Assembly (NCBI GenBank): GCA_026710055.1
Contig: JAPORV010000135.1
Span: 1 to 44,694 of the forward strand
DNA from: Aestuariivita sp.
GTDB taxonomy: Bacteria; Pseudomonadota; Alphaproteobacteria; Rhodobacterales; Rhodobacteraceae
DNA length: 44,694 bases
Direction: 5' to 3'
Shown here: positions 37,220-44,694 of the stretch, piece by piece
Position numbering within the stretch: position 1 is the first letter of the stretch
Layout: the number at the start of each line of letters is the position of its first letter
The notes under the pieces: model-generated
The model's database searches: none
What the model was told of the DNA's origin: nothing
Seen by the model: the letters and a program-made list of their open reading frames with translations, nothing else
Translations under genes and position numbers: made by a program

Positions 37220-39844
37220 ATGACTCCAATGATGGCACAATATCTCAAGATCAAGGCAAAATACACAGATGCACTTCTATTCTATAGAATGGGAGACTTT
37301 TATGAGCTCTTTCACGAAGATGCGGTCTTAGCTTCAGAAGCATTAGATATTGCATTAACAAAACGCGGAAAATTATCTGGCGAAAATATCCCAATGTGCG
37401 GCGTCCCAGCACACTCTGTAGAAGGATATCTCTTAACGCTGATCAGAAAAGGCTTTCGTGTTGCCGTTTGCGAACAATTAGAAACGCCAACTGAGGCAAA
37501 AAAACGCGGTTCAAAATCAGTTGTTGATAGAGATGTTGTTCGTCTCATTACTCCGGGGACTTTAACCGAAGATACGCTCCTGGAAGCGCGTCGGCATAAC
37601 TTCCTTGCATCCTTAGCCATCATTCGAGATAAGTACGCCCTAGCATGGGCCGATATTTCAACTGGTGCTCTAAATTTAATGATTTTAAATGACCAACGTT
37701 TATCTCCAGAATTAGCGAGACTTGCACCCTCTGAATTGCTTATTATAGATACAGTTCCTCAACAAGTTATGGATGTTTGTAACGACCTATCCATTCCCAC
37801 CACATCTCTAGATATTTCCAATTTTGATAGTACAGCTTCCAAAAATCGCATTTGTTCAGCATTTAAAGTAAAAACTCTTGACGTTTTTGGCTCATTTGAA
37901 CGTGTGGAAATTTCAGCGCTAGGTGCTCTCATAAATTACCTAAACATAACACAGTGCGGAAAACTACCATTATTACAACCGCCAATTCGCCACTCACAAA
38001 AACATGTTGTGCAAATTGGTTCCGAAACAAGAAAAAATCTTGAGCTTACCAGGACGTTAAGCGGAGCGCGAGAAAATTCACTTCTCGCTGTTATCGACCG
38101 AACTCTCACACCAGCCGGCGGAAGACTCTTGGAACAAAGGGTTTCGAGTCCTACATGTAATTTGACCGAAATAAATTACAGGCTATCTGCCGTAGAATGG
38201 TTATACCTCAACTCCAATGTTTGTAACACCATTCGAAAACAGCTTCAAAAAATCCCAGACTTAGATCGTGCTCTTTCCAGACTATCAGTCGAACGCGGTG
38301 GGCCGCGTGATCTAGCCGCCATTCGCGATGGACTTAATCAAGCAGAAGAAATCTCTCAAGAAACACGTGAACTTGAAATGCCGGAAAAACTGAGAGATGC
38401 ACGACAAAACTTAACTGGTCACGATGAATTAATAAGTCTTTTGGAAAAAGCGTTAATTGATTCGCCACCAATATTTGTTCGAGACGGTGGTTTTATTAAA
38501 CCAGAGTATAGCCAATCCTTAATGGAGGCCCAAACACTAAGGAACAACGGACGCTCAATCATTGCAAAAATGCAAACAGATTATATTCTGCAAACTGGCA
38601 TTCAATCACTTAAAATTAAATACAACAATGTGCTCGGGTACTTTGTTGAAACACCTGCGACTCATGCCAAAAAAATGATGTCGCAACCCTTATCTGAGAC
38701 CTTCATTCATCGACAAACAACAGCGAGTCAGGTCAGGTTTACTACTCTTGAGTTATCTGAAACCGAAAACAAGGTGAATAATGCCGGTACAAGAGCATTG
38801 GAAATTGAAAAACAACTTTTTGGTGATCTTTTACAAGCTGTTCTAAGCCAATCAAAGCAAATAATTACAACTTCTCAAGCTCTTGCTGAAGTTGACTTGG
38901 CTGCTGGTCTTGCTGATCTTGCACGACGTGAGGCTTGGTGTTGTCCTGAAGTTAATCTATCTCGCGAATTCTCAATTTCAGGAGGTCGCCATCCCGTTGT
39001 TGAATACGCTCTCAAACAACAGGATAAGCAAAATTTTATTACTAATAACTGCGAACTTACAGCCACAGATACCGCTGCAATTTGGCTATTGACTGGGCCG
39101 AATATGTCGGGAAAATCAACTTTTTTGAGGCAAAATGCTCTAATCGCCATCCTTGCACAAATGGGTAGTTTTGTACCTGCAGATGCTGCAAAAATTGGTA
39201 TGGTCAGCCAGATATTTAGCCGTGTGGGCGCTTCCGATGACTTGGCTCAAGGCCGCTCAACATTTATGGTTGAAATGGTTGAAACCGCGGCTATTCTCCA
39301 CCAAGCCGATAATCGAGCGTTGGTCATTCTTGATGAAATAGGGCGTGGAACAGCAACTTATGATGGATTATCAATTGCTTGGGCTACGTTAGAACACTTA
39401 TATTCGGTAAATAAATGCCGAGCGTTATTTGCAACCCACTACCATGAACTCACTTTACTAGCTAGCAAATTAGAAGGTATTGAAAATACAACCGTAACTG
39501 TGAAAGAATGGGATGGTGACATTATCTTTTTACACGAAGTTCAAAAAGGAGCAGCCAACCGTTCTTATGGTGTTCAAGTTGCAAAACTCGCAGGCCTTCC
39601 CGATTCTGTCATAAACCGTGCCCAAACTGTATTGAGTTTGTTAGAGAAAAAAAGCTATTCAGGAAATGATCAAGCCGACAAGTTATTTGATGATTTACCT
39701 TTGTTTTCACAAAAGATGAGCACCAAACCGGCAATCACCTCATCAATCCTAGAAAACATGATGAAGGAAATTCATCCAGATGAACTCACGCCGCGCGAAG
39801 CACTTGAATTAATCTATAAACTCAAAACAGCTTCCAAATCCTAG
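37220..39844 (+). CDS. mutS: DNA mismatch repair protein MutS
   Basis: Recognises mismatches and small loops and starts repair. The mismatch-binding Phe-x-Glu is in FYRMGDFYELF near residue 30. Connector, lever and clamp domains follow. The ATPase Walker A motif GPNMSGKST lies near 626, with RVGASDDLAQGRSTFMVEM, DEIGRGTATYDG and the FATHYHEL switch after it. At 874 residues it is complete, ending in LTPREALELIYKLK. A GTG at 37211 would add three residues; the ATG gives the usual TPMMAQYL opening. Its stop shares the tetranucleotide CTAG with the convergent grpE stop. The usual alphaproteobacterial neighbour glnD is absent. Confidence 0.97.
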   Translation: MTPMMAQYLKIKAKYTDALLFYRMGDFYELFHEDAVLASEALDIALTKRGKLSGENIPMCGVPAHSVEGYLLTLIRKGFRVAVCEQLETPTEAKKRGSKSVVDRDVVRLITPGTLTEDTLLEARRHNFLASLAIIRDKYALAWADISTGALNLMILNDQRLSPELARLAPSELLIIDTVPQQVMDVCNDLSIPTTSLDISNFDSTASKNRICSAFKVKTLDVFGSFERVEISALGALINYLNITQCGKLPLLQPPIRHSQKHVVQIGSETRKNLELTRTLSGARENSLLAVIDRTLTPAGGRLLEQRVSSPTCNLTEINYRLSAVEWLYLNSNVCNTIRKQLQKIPDLDRALSRLSVERGGPRDLAAIRDGLNQAEEISQETRELEMPEKLRDARQNLTGHDELISLLEKALIDSPPIFVRDGGFIKPEYSQSLMEAQTLRNNGRSIIAKMQTDYILQTGIQSLKIKYNNVLGYFVETPATHAKKMMSQPLSETFIHRQTTASQVRFTTLELSETENKVNNAGTRALEIEKQLFGDLLQAVLSQSKQIITTSQALAEVDLAAGLADLARREAWCCPEVNLSREFSISGGRHPVVEYALKQQDKQNFITNNCELTATDTAAIWLLTGPNMSGKSTFLRQNALIAILAQMGSFVPADAAKIGMVSQIFSRVGASDDLAQGRSTFMVEMVETAAILHQADNRALVILDEIGRGTATYDGLSIAWATLEHLYSVNKCRALFATHYHELTLLASKLEGIENTTVTVKEWDGDIIFLHEVQKGAANRSYGVQVAKLAGLPDSVINRAQTVLSLLEKKSYSGNDQADKLFDDLPLFSQKMSTKPAITSSILENMMKEIHPDELTPREALELIYKLKTASKS

Positions 39845-40497
39845 CCTGTATTTGACGATACACCAACTTGGGCAGGGCGTAATAATCGATCGTATAACAT
39901 AACGCCATCAGCCGATATTTCAATAATTTCTCCCGCTTTTGTGTCTGGAACAGGCGCTTCAAACATTGCCTCATGTAGCGTAGGATCAAATTTATCGCCA
40001 ACTTCTGGTCGAATAAACTCTATTCCGTGTTTTTTAAATACATTACTAAATTCTCGAAGAGTTAATTCAATCCCATCAATCAGACCTTTTTCATCTTCAC
40101 CGCGTTTATCATTCGTAGCGTTCAGTGCACGATTGAGATTATCGTAGACTGGAAGCATATCGCGGATGAATCTCGACCCTCCATATTTCTCTGCTTCACG
40201 TCGTGCTTTATCAGACCGCTTTCGCGCATTTTCCGCCTCTGCTAAAGCCCGCATGAATTTATCCTTTAGTTCATCTCTCTCATCACGCAGTATATCAATC
40301 TCGGACTTTTCCTCTTCCACTTGCTCAATTTCTGAATCTGTCAAATCTACTTCTTCATCTGACGATTCTGTAAGCACTTCACCATTCACTTCCTCATTGT
40401 TCAAAGAGATTTCTTCTTCTGTTTCCAACGTACTGTCATTGCAGACCTCTTGCTGTTTTACGTCCGCCTCTTTAAAAGAACTTTCTTTCTTTTTCAC
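39841..40497 (-). CDS. grpE: Nucleotide-exchange factor GrpE
   Basis: Releases ADP from DnaK. An acidic Glu-rich amino tail (1-75) leads to the long coiled coil (IDILRDERDELKDKFMRALAEAENARKRSDKARREAEKYG). The four-helix and beta-domain parts follow with GVMLYDRLLRPAQVGVS near the end. At 218 residues it is complete. The start is a GTG with AGGAG seven bases upstream. It lies ten bases after hrcA in the same direction, so the two form an operon. Its TAG stop overlaps the mutS TAG stop in one CTAG. Confidence 0.95.
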   Translation of the reverse strand: MKKKESSFKEADVKQQEVCNDSTLETEEEISLNNEEVNGEVLTESSDEEVDLTDSEIEQVEEEKSEIDILRDERDELKDKFMRALAEAENARKRSDKARREAEKYGGSRFIRDMLPVYDNLNRALNATNDKRGEDEKGLIDGIELTLREFSNVFKKHGIEFIRPEVGDKFDPTLHEAMFEAPVPDTKAGEIIEISADGVMLYDRLLRPAQVGVSSNTG

Positions 40498-40507
40498 AAC
40501 TTCACTC

Positions 40508-41572
40508 CTATTTTCGATCTGAAATCAAACGTCCAACTAGTTGAGCTGTATAATTGACAATCGGAACTATTCGACCGTAATTCAATCGGGTCGGACCGAT
40601 GACACCAACCGCACCTACTATTTTTCGATCGGTATTCATATATGGTGATACGACCAAAGATGAACCCGATAGGGAAAAAAGTTTGTTTTCGGAACCAATA
40701 AAAATACGCACACCCTCTCCTTGATCGGTCAATTCAAGAAAATCTGCTATATCTCTTTTTCTTTCAAGATCATCAAAAAGATGTCGAATACGATCAAGTT
40801 GATCCTTTGCTGTTTCTGTTTCCAAAAGGTTTGCACGACCTCTGACAATAAGTCTTTCAGCTTTAGATTTTTCATCATCCCAAATTGCCAATCCTGATTG
40901 CACCATAGCCTTTGCTAACTCATCAATTTCAATCTGGCTTTTTTCAATTTCAAATGCAATTTGACTACGCAATTCTGCGAGTGTTTTTCCCTCTAAAAAC
41001 GCATTTAGGAAATTCGACGCTTCGCGCATTGAAGAGCGTGTATGACCTGGGGGTGGCGTGAATAACCGGTTTTCAACATGACCATCCGTGAAGACTAAAA
41101 CCACAAGAGCACGATCATGTGAAAGTGAAACGAAATCCAAGTGCTTTAGTGCGGCCTCATATTTTGGCGTCAAGACAATTGACGCTCCGCTTGTAACCGC
41201 AGATAATGCAGAACCGACACGATCCAAGATAGATCCTACTTCTTGGTTTTTATCAACAATAGTTGCATCCATAACCTCACGGTCTTCATTTTCTGGATCG
41301 CCAACTTCCAAAATTCCATCAACAAAAATACGTAAGCCCAACTCTGTTGGTATACGCCCTGCGCTAACATGCGGGCTATCAAGCAAACCTAAATATTCCA
41401 AATCTTGCATGACGTTACGAACTGTTGCTGCACTTACTTGTTCATCTAATGATCGCACTAAAGTTCGGCTTCCAACTGGACCACCACTATTAAGAAAAGA
41501 TTCAACAACACGTCGAAAAACCTCCCGTGACCTATTATTCATTTCCTCTAACAATTTGGACGTATCTGTCAT
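40508..41572 (-). CDS. hrcA: Heat-inducible repressor HrcA
   Basis: Transcriptional repressor that binds CIRCE operators and is controlled by GroEL. A winged-helix domain occupies about 8-85 (SREVFRRVVESFLNSGGPVGSRTLVRSLDEQVSAATVRNVMQDLEYLGLL). A GAF-like middle and the conserved end PTRLNYGRIVPIVNYTAQLVGRLI complete it. At 354 residues it is full length. No CIRCE repeat is visible upstream of hrcA, dnaK or grpE in this window, so its target is probably groESL elsewhere. It is divergent from rph across 113 bases, as in many alphaproteobacteria. Confidence 0.95.
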   Translation of the reverse strand: MTDTSKLLEEMNNRSREVFRRVVESFLNSGGPVGSRTLVRSLDEQVSAATVRNVMQDLEYLGLLDSPHVSAGRIPTELGLRIFVDGILEVGDPENEDREVMDATIVDKNQEVGSILDRVGSALSAVTSGASIVLTPKYEAALKHLDFVSLSHDRALVVLVFTDGHVENRLFTPPPGHTRSSMREASNFLNAFLEGKTLAELRSQIAFEIEKSQIEIDELAKAMVQSGLAIWDDEKSKAERLIVRGRANLLETETAKDQLDRIRHLFDDLERKRDIADFLELTDQGEGVRIFIGSENKLFSLSGSSLVVSPYMNTDRKIVGAVGVIGPTRLNYGRIVPIVNYTAQLVGRLISDRK

Positions 41573-41685
41573 AACGATCTCAGCTTGTTCTTTTGTTAAT
41601 TTTGATGTGATATACAGGTAAAATTAAAAATAATGCTATCAACCGTAAAGAAGTAAAAATTCGATAATAAAAAAGGAGAGCCCTT

Positions 41686-42399
41686 ATGCGACCTTCTAGA
41701 CGCCTTCTAGACGAAATGCGATCTGTTTCGATAGAAACTAATGTCATCAAACATGCGGAAGGATCCTGCTTAATCAAAATCGGCGATACGCATGTCTTAT
41801 GCACTGCAACACTAGAAAATCGTGTACCTCCTTTCATTAAAGGTTCTGGATTAGGTTGGCTAACAGCTGAGTACGGTATGATACCGCGTGCGACAGGTAC
41901 ACGAACACGTAGAGAAGCATCAGCAGGTAAACAGGTTGGTCGCACGGTCGAGATTCAACGCTTAATTGGACGGTCATTGCGAGCAGGGATTGATCGCAGT
42001 GCGCTTGGCGAGCGGCAAATTACAATTGATTGCGATGTGCTACAGGCCGATGCAGGAACACGGTGCGCGTCAATTACAGGAGGTTGGGTTGCATTGCGTT
42101 TGGCATTGAATAATCTACTTGAGAATTCAGTATTAAAAAATGACCCTCTCTTATCTCCTATTGCTGCCGTTAGCTGCGGTATATACGCAGGTCAGCCAAT
42201 CCTGGACTTAGATTATGTAGAAGATACAGAAGCTGGCGTTGATGGAAATTTTGTTATGACTCGTTCCGGTGACTTTATTGAAGTGCAAATGAGTGCTGAA
42301 AGATCTACATTTTCACGATCAGAATTTAATCAACTCCTGGACCTTGCCAAAAAAGGAATAAACCAACTCATTGATATTCAAGAAGCGTGTTTAACATAA
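41686..42399 (+). CDS. rph: Ribonuclease PH
   Basis: Phosphate-dependent 3' to 5' exoribonuclease that trims tRNA and rRNA ends. Family markers are [44 protein letters not shown] (the phosphate-binding Arg region), [12 protein letters not shown] and [24 protein letters not shown]. The end has [11 protein letters not shown]. At 237 residues it is complete. GGAG lies eight bases before the ATG. Its stop shares bases with the rdgB start (TAATG), so translation is coupled. Confidence 0.97.
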   Translation: MRPSRRLLDEMRSVSIETNVIKHAEGSCLIKIGDTHVLCTATLENRVPPFIKGSGLGWLTAEYGMIPRATGTRTRREASAGKQVGRTVEIQRLIGRSLRAGIDRSALGERQITIDCDVLQADAGTRCASITGGWVALRLALNNLLENSVLKNDPLLSPIAAVSCGIYAGQPILDLDYVEDTEAGVDGNFVMTRSGDFIEVQMSAERSTFSRSEFNQLLDLAKKGINQLIDIQEACLT

Positions 42400-43007
42400 T
42401 GAGGAAATTTGTAAACGACAAATTGCTTTTTGCCACACATAATTTAGGTAAACTCGAAGAAATGCGACATCTCTTTACGCCCTACGATATTGAAATCATA
42501 GGATCGCTCGACCTCGCATTAAATGAACCTGAAGAAACTGAAAACACATTCATAGGAAACGCTCGAATTAAAGCAAGAGCCGCTTTTGAGGCAAGTGGAT
42601 TACCAGTCTTAGCTGATGATTCAGGAATAGAAATTGATGCATTAAACGGGGCACCAGGCGTTCATACGGCTGATTGGGCCGAAACATCATTGGGTCGTGA
42701 TTTTATAAAGGCCATGAAATATACCCATGATAAATTGGAAAGGATCAATGCGCCATATCCACGTCGCGCACAATTCTCATGTACATTGGTATTAGCTTGG
42801 CCAGACAGACATGAAGAATCATTTTATGGGACGGTTAAAGGTCAACTGGTTTGGCCAATGCGCGGAGTTCTCGGACACGGATTTGATCCAATTTTTAAAC
42901 CAGACGGATATCATCAAACTTTTGGCGAAATGGATCGGTGGGAAAAAAACAAAATTAGTCATCGAGCACAAGCTGTTAAGAAATTAATAGCGAGTTGTTT
43001 TGAGTGA
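42399..43007 (+). CDS. rdgB: RdgB/HAM1 non-canonical purine NTP pyrophosphatase
   Basis: Hydrolyses dITP, XTP and similar damaged purine triphosphates to monophosphates. ATHNLGKLEEM is the nucleotide-binding opening, LADDSGIEIDALNGAPGVHTADWA the active-site segment, and GHGFDPIFKPDGYHQTFGEM...ISHRAQA the closing one. I choose the ATG at 42399, which shares one base with the rph stop, over an upstream GTG at 42387; this gives 202 residues. It overlaps hemW by eight bases. Together with MutT and the other Nudix proteins it keeps the nucleotide pool clean. Confidence 0.95.
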   Translation: MRKFVNDKLLFATHNLGKLEEMRHLFTPYDIEIIGSLDLALNEPEETENTFIGNARIKARAAFEASGLPVLADDSGIEIDALNGAPGVHTADWAETSLGRDFIKAMKYTHDKLERINAPYPRRAQFSCTLVLAWPDRHEESFYGTVKGQLVWPMRGVLGHGFDPIFKPDGYHQTFGEMDRWEKNKISHRAQAVKKLIASCFE

Positions 43008-44151
43008 TGATTGGAAAACAGGCGGTTTTGGCCTGTATATTCATTGGCCATTTTGCGAAGCAAAATGTCCTTATTGTGACTTCAATAGTCATGTCGCTCA
43101 ATCAGTAAATCAACGTCGCTGGACAAGAGCTTATTGTTCTTCAATTAGTCAATTTGCTTTAGAATTTCCTCATAGAACCTTGAATGCCATTTTTTTTGGT
43201 GGTGGCACACCAAGCCTTATGAGCTCAAATACCATAGAAGAGATTCTTTCTCATATATCAAAAAATTGGAAATTTTCTCCTAATATTGAAATTACTTTGG
43301 AAGCCAATCCGACATCGATAGAAGCTGAAAAATTTAAAAACTTCCATGCGGCAGGTATCAACCGAATTTCCATAGGAATCCAGGCGTTAAATAATTACGA
43401 TCTTCGCAGACTTGGTCGGCGTCATAACGTAAAAGACGCACTAAATGCATTGGAAATCGCACAAAATTTATTTCCAAGTGTGAGTTTTGATCTAATCTAT
43501 GCTCGACAACATCAAACAATTAATCAATGGACAAATGAATTAAAGCAGGCTTTGTCACTTGGCATTGACCACGTATCACTTTATCAATTGACAATTGAAG
43601 AAAATACAGCCTTTGGTGACCGTTATCAAGCAGATAAACTTAATGGACTTCCGAATGAGGCTATCGCAGCCGATATGTATTTAGTGACACAAAATACATG
43701 TGAAGAGGCAGGTCTTGTGCGTTATGAAATTTCTAACCATGCGAAACCAGGTGCTGAGTCAAAGCACAACCTGATTTATTGGTGTTATGGCGACTACGTT
43801 GGGATTGGACCAGGTGCGCACGGTCGTTTGACACTCAACGATGTTCGGTATGCGACAGAAGCAAAAAAAATGCCTGATGATTGGCTTTCCGCAATTGAAA
43901 CTGGCATTGACCATACAATTCGTATGCCGCTATCCTCATTAGAACAAGCATACGAATATTTGTTGCTAGGTCTGCGCATTCGAGAAGGTATTGATCAAAA
44001 AAGATATGCTTTATTGGCCGGTAAAAAACTTAGTGAAATAAAAATTGAAAAATTAACCAACCTTGGCTTGATTACAAATATCAAAGACAGGATTTCTGTT
44101 ACAAATCAAGGTTTGTTGGTCTTAAATTCTATTGTTAAAAACCTATTATGA
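43000..44151 (+). CDS. hemW: Radical SAM haem chaperone HemW
   Basis: Radical SAM protein of the HemN-like family that inserts haem into respiratory proteins. The iron-sulfur motif C19-EAK-C23-PY-C26-DF and the SAM-binding FFGGGTPSL are intact. YIHWPFC at the start, and the lack of the extra HemN amino-terminal part, distinguish it from true coproporphyrinogen dehydrogenase. The carboxy-terminal HemN domain has the segment around YEYLLLGLRIREGID. At 383 residues it is complete. The start appears to be a TTG overlapping rdgB by eight bases, since no ATG fits before YIHWPF. It ends 18 bases before a dead transposase. Confidence 0.9.
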   Translation: MSDDWKTGGFGLYIHWPFCEAKCPYCDFNSHVAQSVNQRRWTRAYCSSISQFALEFPHRTLNAIFFGGGTPSLMSSNTIEEILSHISKNWKFSPNIEITLEANPTSIEAEKFKNFHAAGINRISIGIQALNNYDLRRLGRRHNVKDALNALEIAQNLFPSVSFDLIYARQHQTINQWTNELKQALSLGIDHVSLYQLTIEENTAFGDRYQADKLNGLPNEAIAADMYLVTQNTCEEAGLVRYEISNHAKPGAESKHNLIYWCYGDYVGIGPGAHGRLTLNDVRYATEAKKMPDDWLSAIETGIDHTIRMPLSSLEQAYEYLLLGLRIREGIDQKRYALLAGKKLSEIKIEKLTNLGLITNIKDRISVTNQGLLVLNSIVKNLL

Positions 44152-44169
44152 AATAGAGCCCGTTAACAT

Positions 44170-44694
44170 TTATCGTGTGGCGATGACCCCTGCAACCAGA
44201 TAAATGCCAACTGCAAAGCTTGACACGGTCTTGTCGTAGTGCGGCGCGATCGCACGAAACTCCTTGATTTTGGCGAAAAAATTCTCATATGAGAACGCGT
44301 CCAAAAGTGCAGGAACTGCCAACAGATCGTCACTCTGACCCGGCAGAACAACAAAGCGGATCAACTATCTAACCGTATCGGTCAACGCCACGATCTTTCT
44401 CGTCAAACCGCCTTTTTCTGACTCGGAAGCGTTTGCAAAGGCTCACATCATTATCCCATCAACCGATACAGCTGAGACATCGAAATCAGATGCTGAAAAG
44501 ATCGTCAAAAGACCTTTCTGCTCCCACCGGCGAAAGCGCTGGAAGAGACGGGTCTCATTGCCAAAATGTACCGGAAAATTCCGGACGAAACCGCCACAGT
44601 ACGGCCTCAAGAAACAGGCAGTTGTCCGCAGTAAATAGTGCCCCATGGCTTTTGACGCCAGATGCTGACACTGCACTTGCGGGCGAATGAGAAA
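44170..44694 (-). pseudogene. Decayed IS5-family transposase, runs off window
   Basis: Minus-strand pieces in order: NFPVHFGNETRLFQRFRRWEQKGLLTIF (insertion-domain region of IS5-type transposases), SADFDVSAVSVDGIMM-like sequence, then GGLTRKIVALTDTV-like and IRFVVLPGQSDDLLAVPALLDAF, then after an internal deletion NFFAKIKEFRAIAPHYDKTVSSF...LVAGVIATR, the family's closing motif, and TAA at 44170-44172. Several frameshifts and a missing middle (the 'ADKAYD...PPKANR' part) show that it is inactive. It is more GC-rich than the neighbouring hemW. The fragment continues beyond the window edge, so the left terminal repeat may lie outside. Confidence 0.85.

Noticed and set aside
1-44694. CRISPR arrays, tRNA or rRNA genes
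   Set aside because: No regularly spaced repeats and no tRNA-like arms were found by reading; a covariance search would be needed to exclude small RNAs fully.

Overview
The window reads as a chromosomal stretch of an alphaproteobacterium with an AT-rich, visibly eroding genome. The alphaproteobacterial reading rests on protein style and gene order: an IF2 amino terminus of the 'KKTLGLRG...SFSHGR...VVVETKRKR' type, a YlxR/RnpM protein with an L7Ae-like tail, hrcA-grpE divergent from rph-rdgB-hemW, dnaK-dnaJ, secA beside ppiC-argJ-mutT, and a SoxC-type sulfite dehydrogenase with its cytochrome. Erosion shows as gaps of 0.3-1.4 kb without recognisable genes, neighbours that usually sit in these operons but are missing here (for example rbfA-truB after infB), and broken mobile-element and restriction-modification genes. 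This pattern would fit a host-associated or otherwise reducing lineage, but that is inference and no genus is claimed.

Layout. 1-0.48 kb: unrecognised sequence. 0.48-1.08 kb: alkB (minus). 1.1-4.4 kb: dnaK-dnaJ with a candidate promoter and an intercistronic hairpin. 4.4-5.6 kb: gene-poor. 5.6-8.3 kb: secA (minus). 8.4-10.9 kb: ppiC-argJ-mutT. 10.9-12.3 kb: gene-poor, with one copy of a dispersed repeat and a 94-bp MITE-like element. 12.3-14.9 kb: ubiG (minus), proline iminopeptidase and a short solute-binding-like protein. 15.0-20.4 kb: terminator, then rimP-nusA-rnpM-infB. 20.5-23.7 kb: nitrilase-family amidase (minus), a methyltransferase-like protein with a decayed SAM motif, and hemH. 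23.9-29.1 kb: CAP-domain lipoprotein, L,D-transpeptidase, a NaChBac-type voltage-gated sodium channel, cca, nudL, hslO and a second Nudix hydrolase. 29.5-30.7 kb: argG. 30.7-33.5 kb: a junkyard holding a second MITE-like copy, unrecognised fragments, a broken Tn3-family transposase and broken restriction-modification genes, much of it more GC-rich than the surroundings. 33.6-34.5 kb: PfkB/ribokinase (minus). 35.2-37.1 kb: soxC-like gene and cytochrome c. 37.2-39.8 kb: mutS. 39.8-41.6 kb: hrcA-grpE (minus). 41.7-44.2 kb: rph-rdgB-hemW. 44.2 kb to the end: a decayed IS5-family transposase.

Functional links. DnaK, DnaJ, GrpE, HrcA and Hsp33 form a nearly complete protein-folding and heat-shock set, although no CIRCE operator is seen near any of them. 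RimP, NusA, RnpM and IF-2 form a translation and antitermination operon. AlkB, MutS, MutT and RdgB deal with DNA damage or nucleotide-pool sanitation. The sulfite dehydrogenase and cytochrome c would oxidise sulfite in the periplasm. I found no confident new biological system. The most interesting structures are the two-copy MITE-like element, a separate dispersed repeat of about 90 bp, and the decayed mobile/restriction island between argG and the PfkB kinase.
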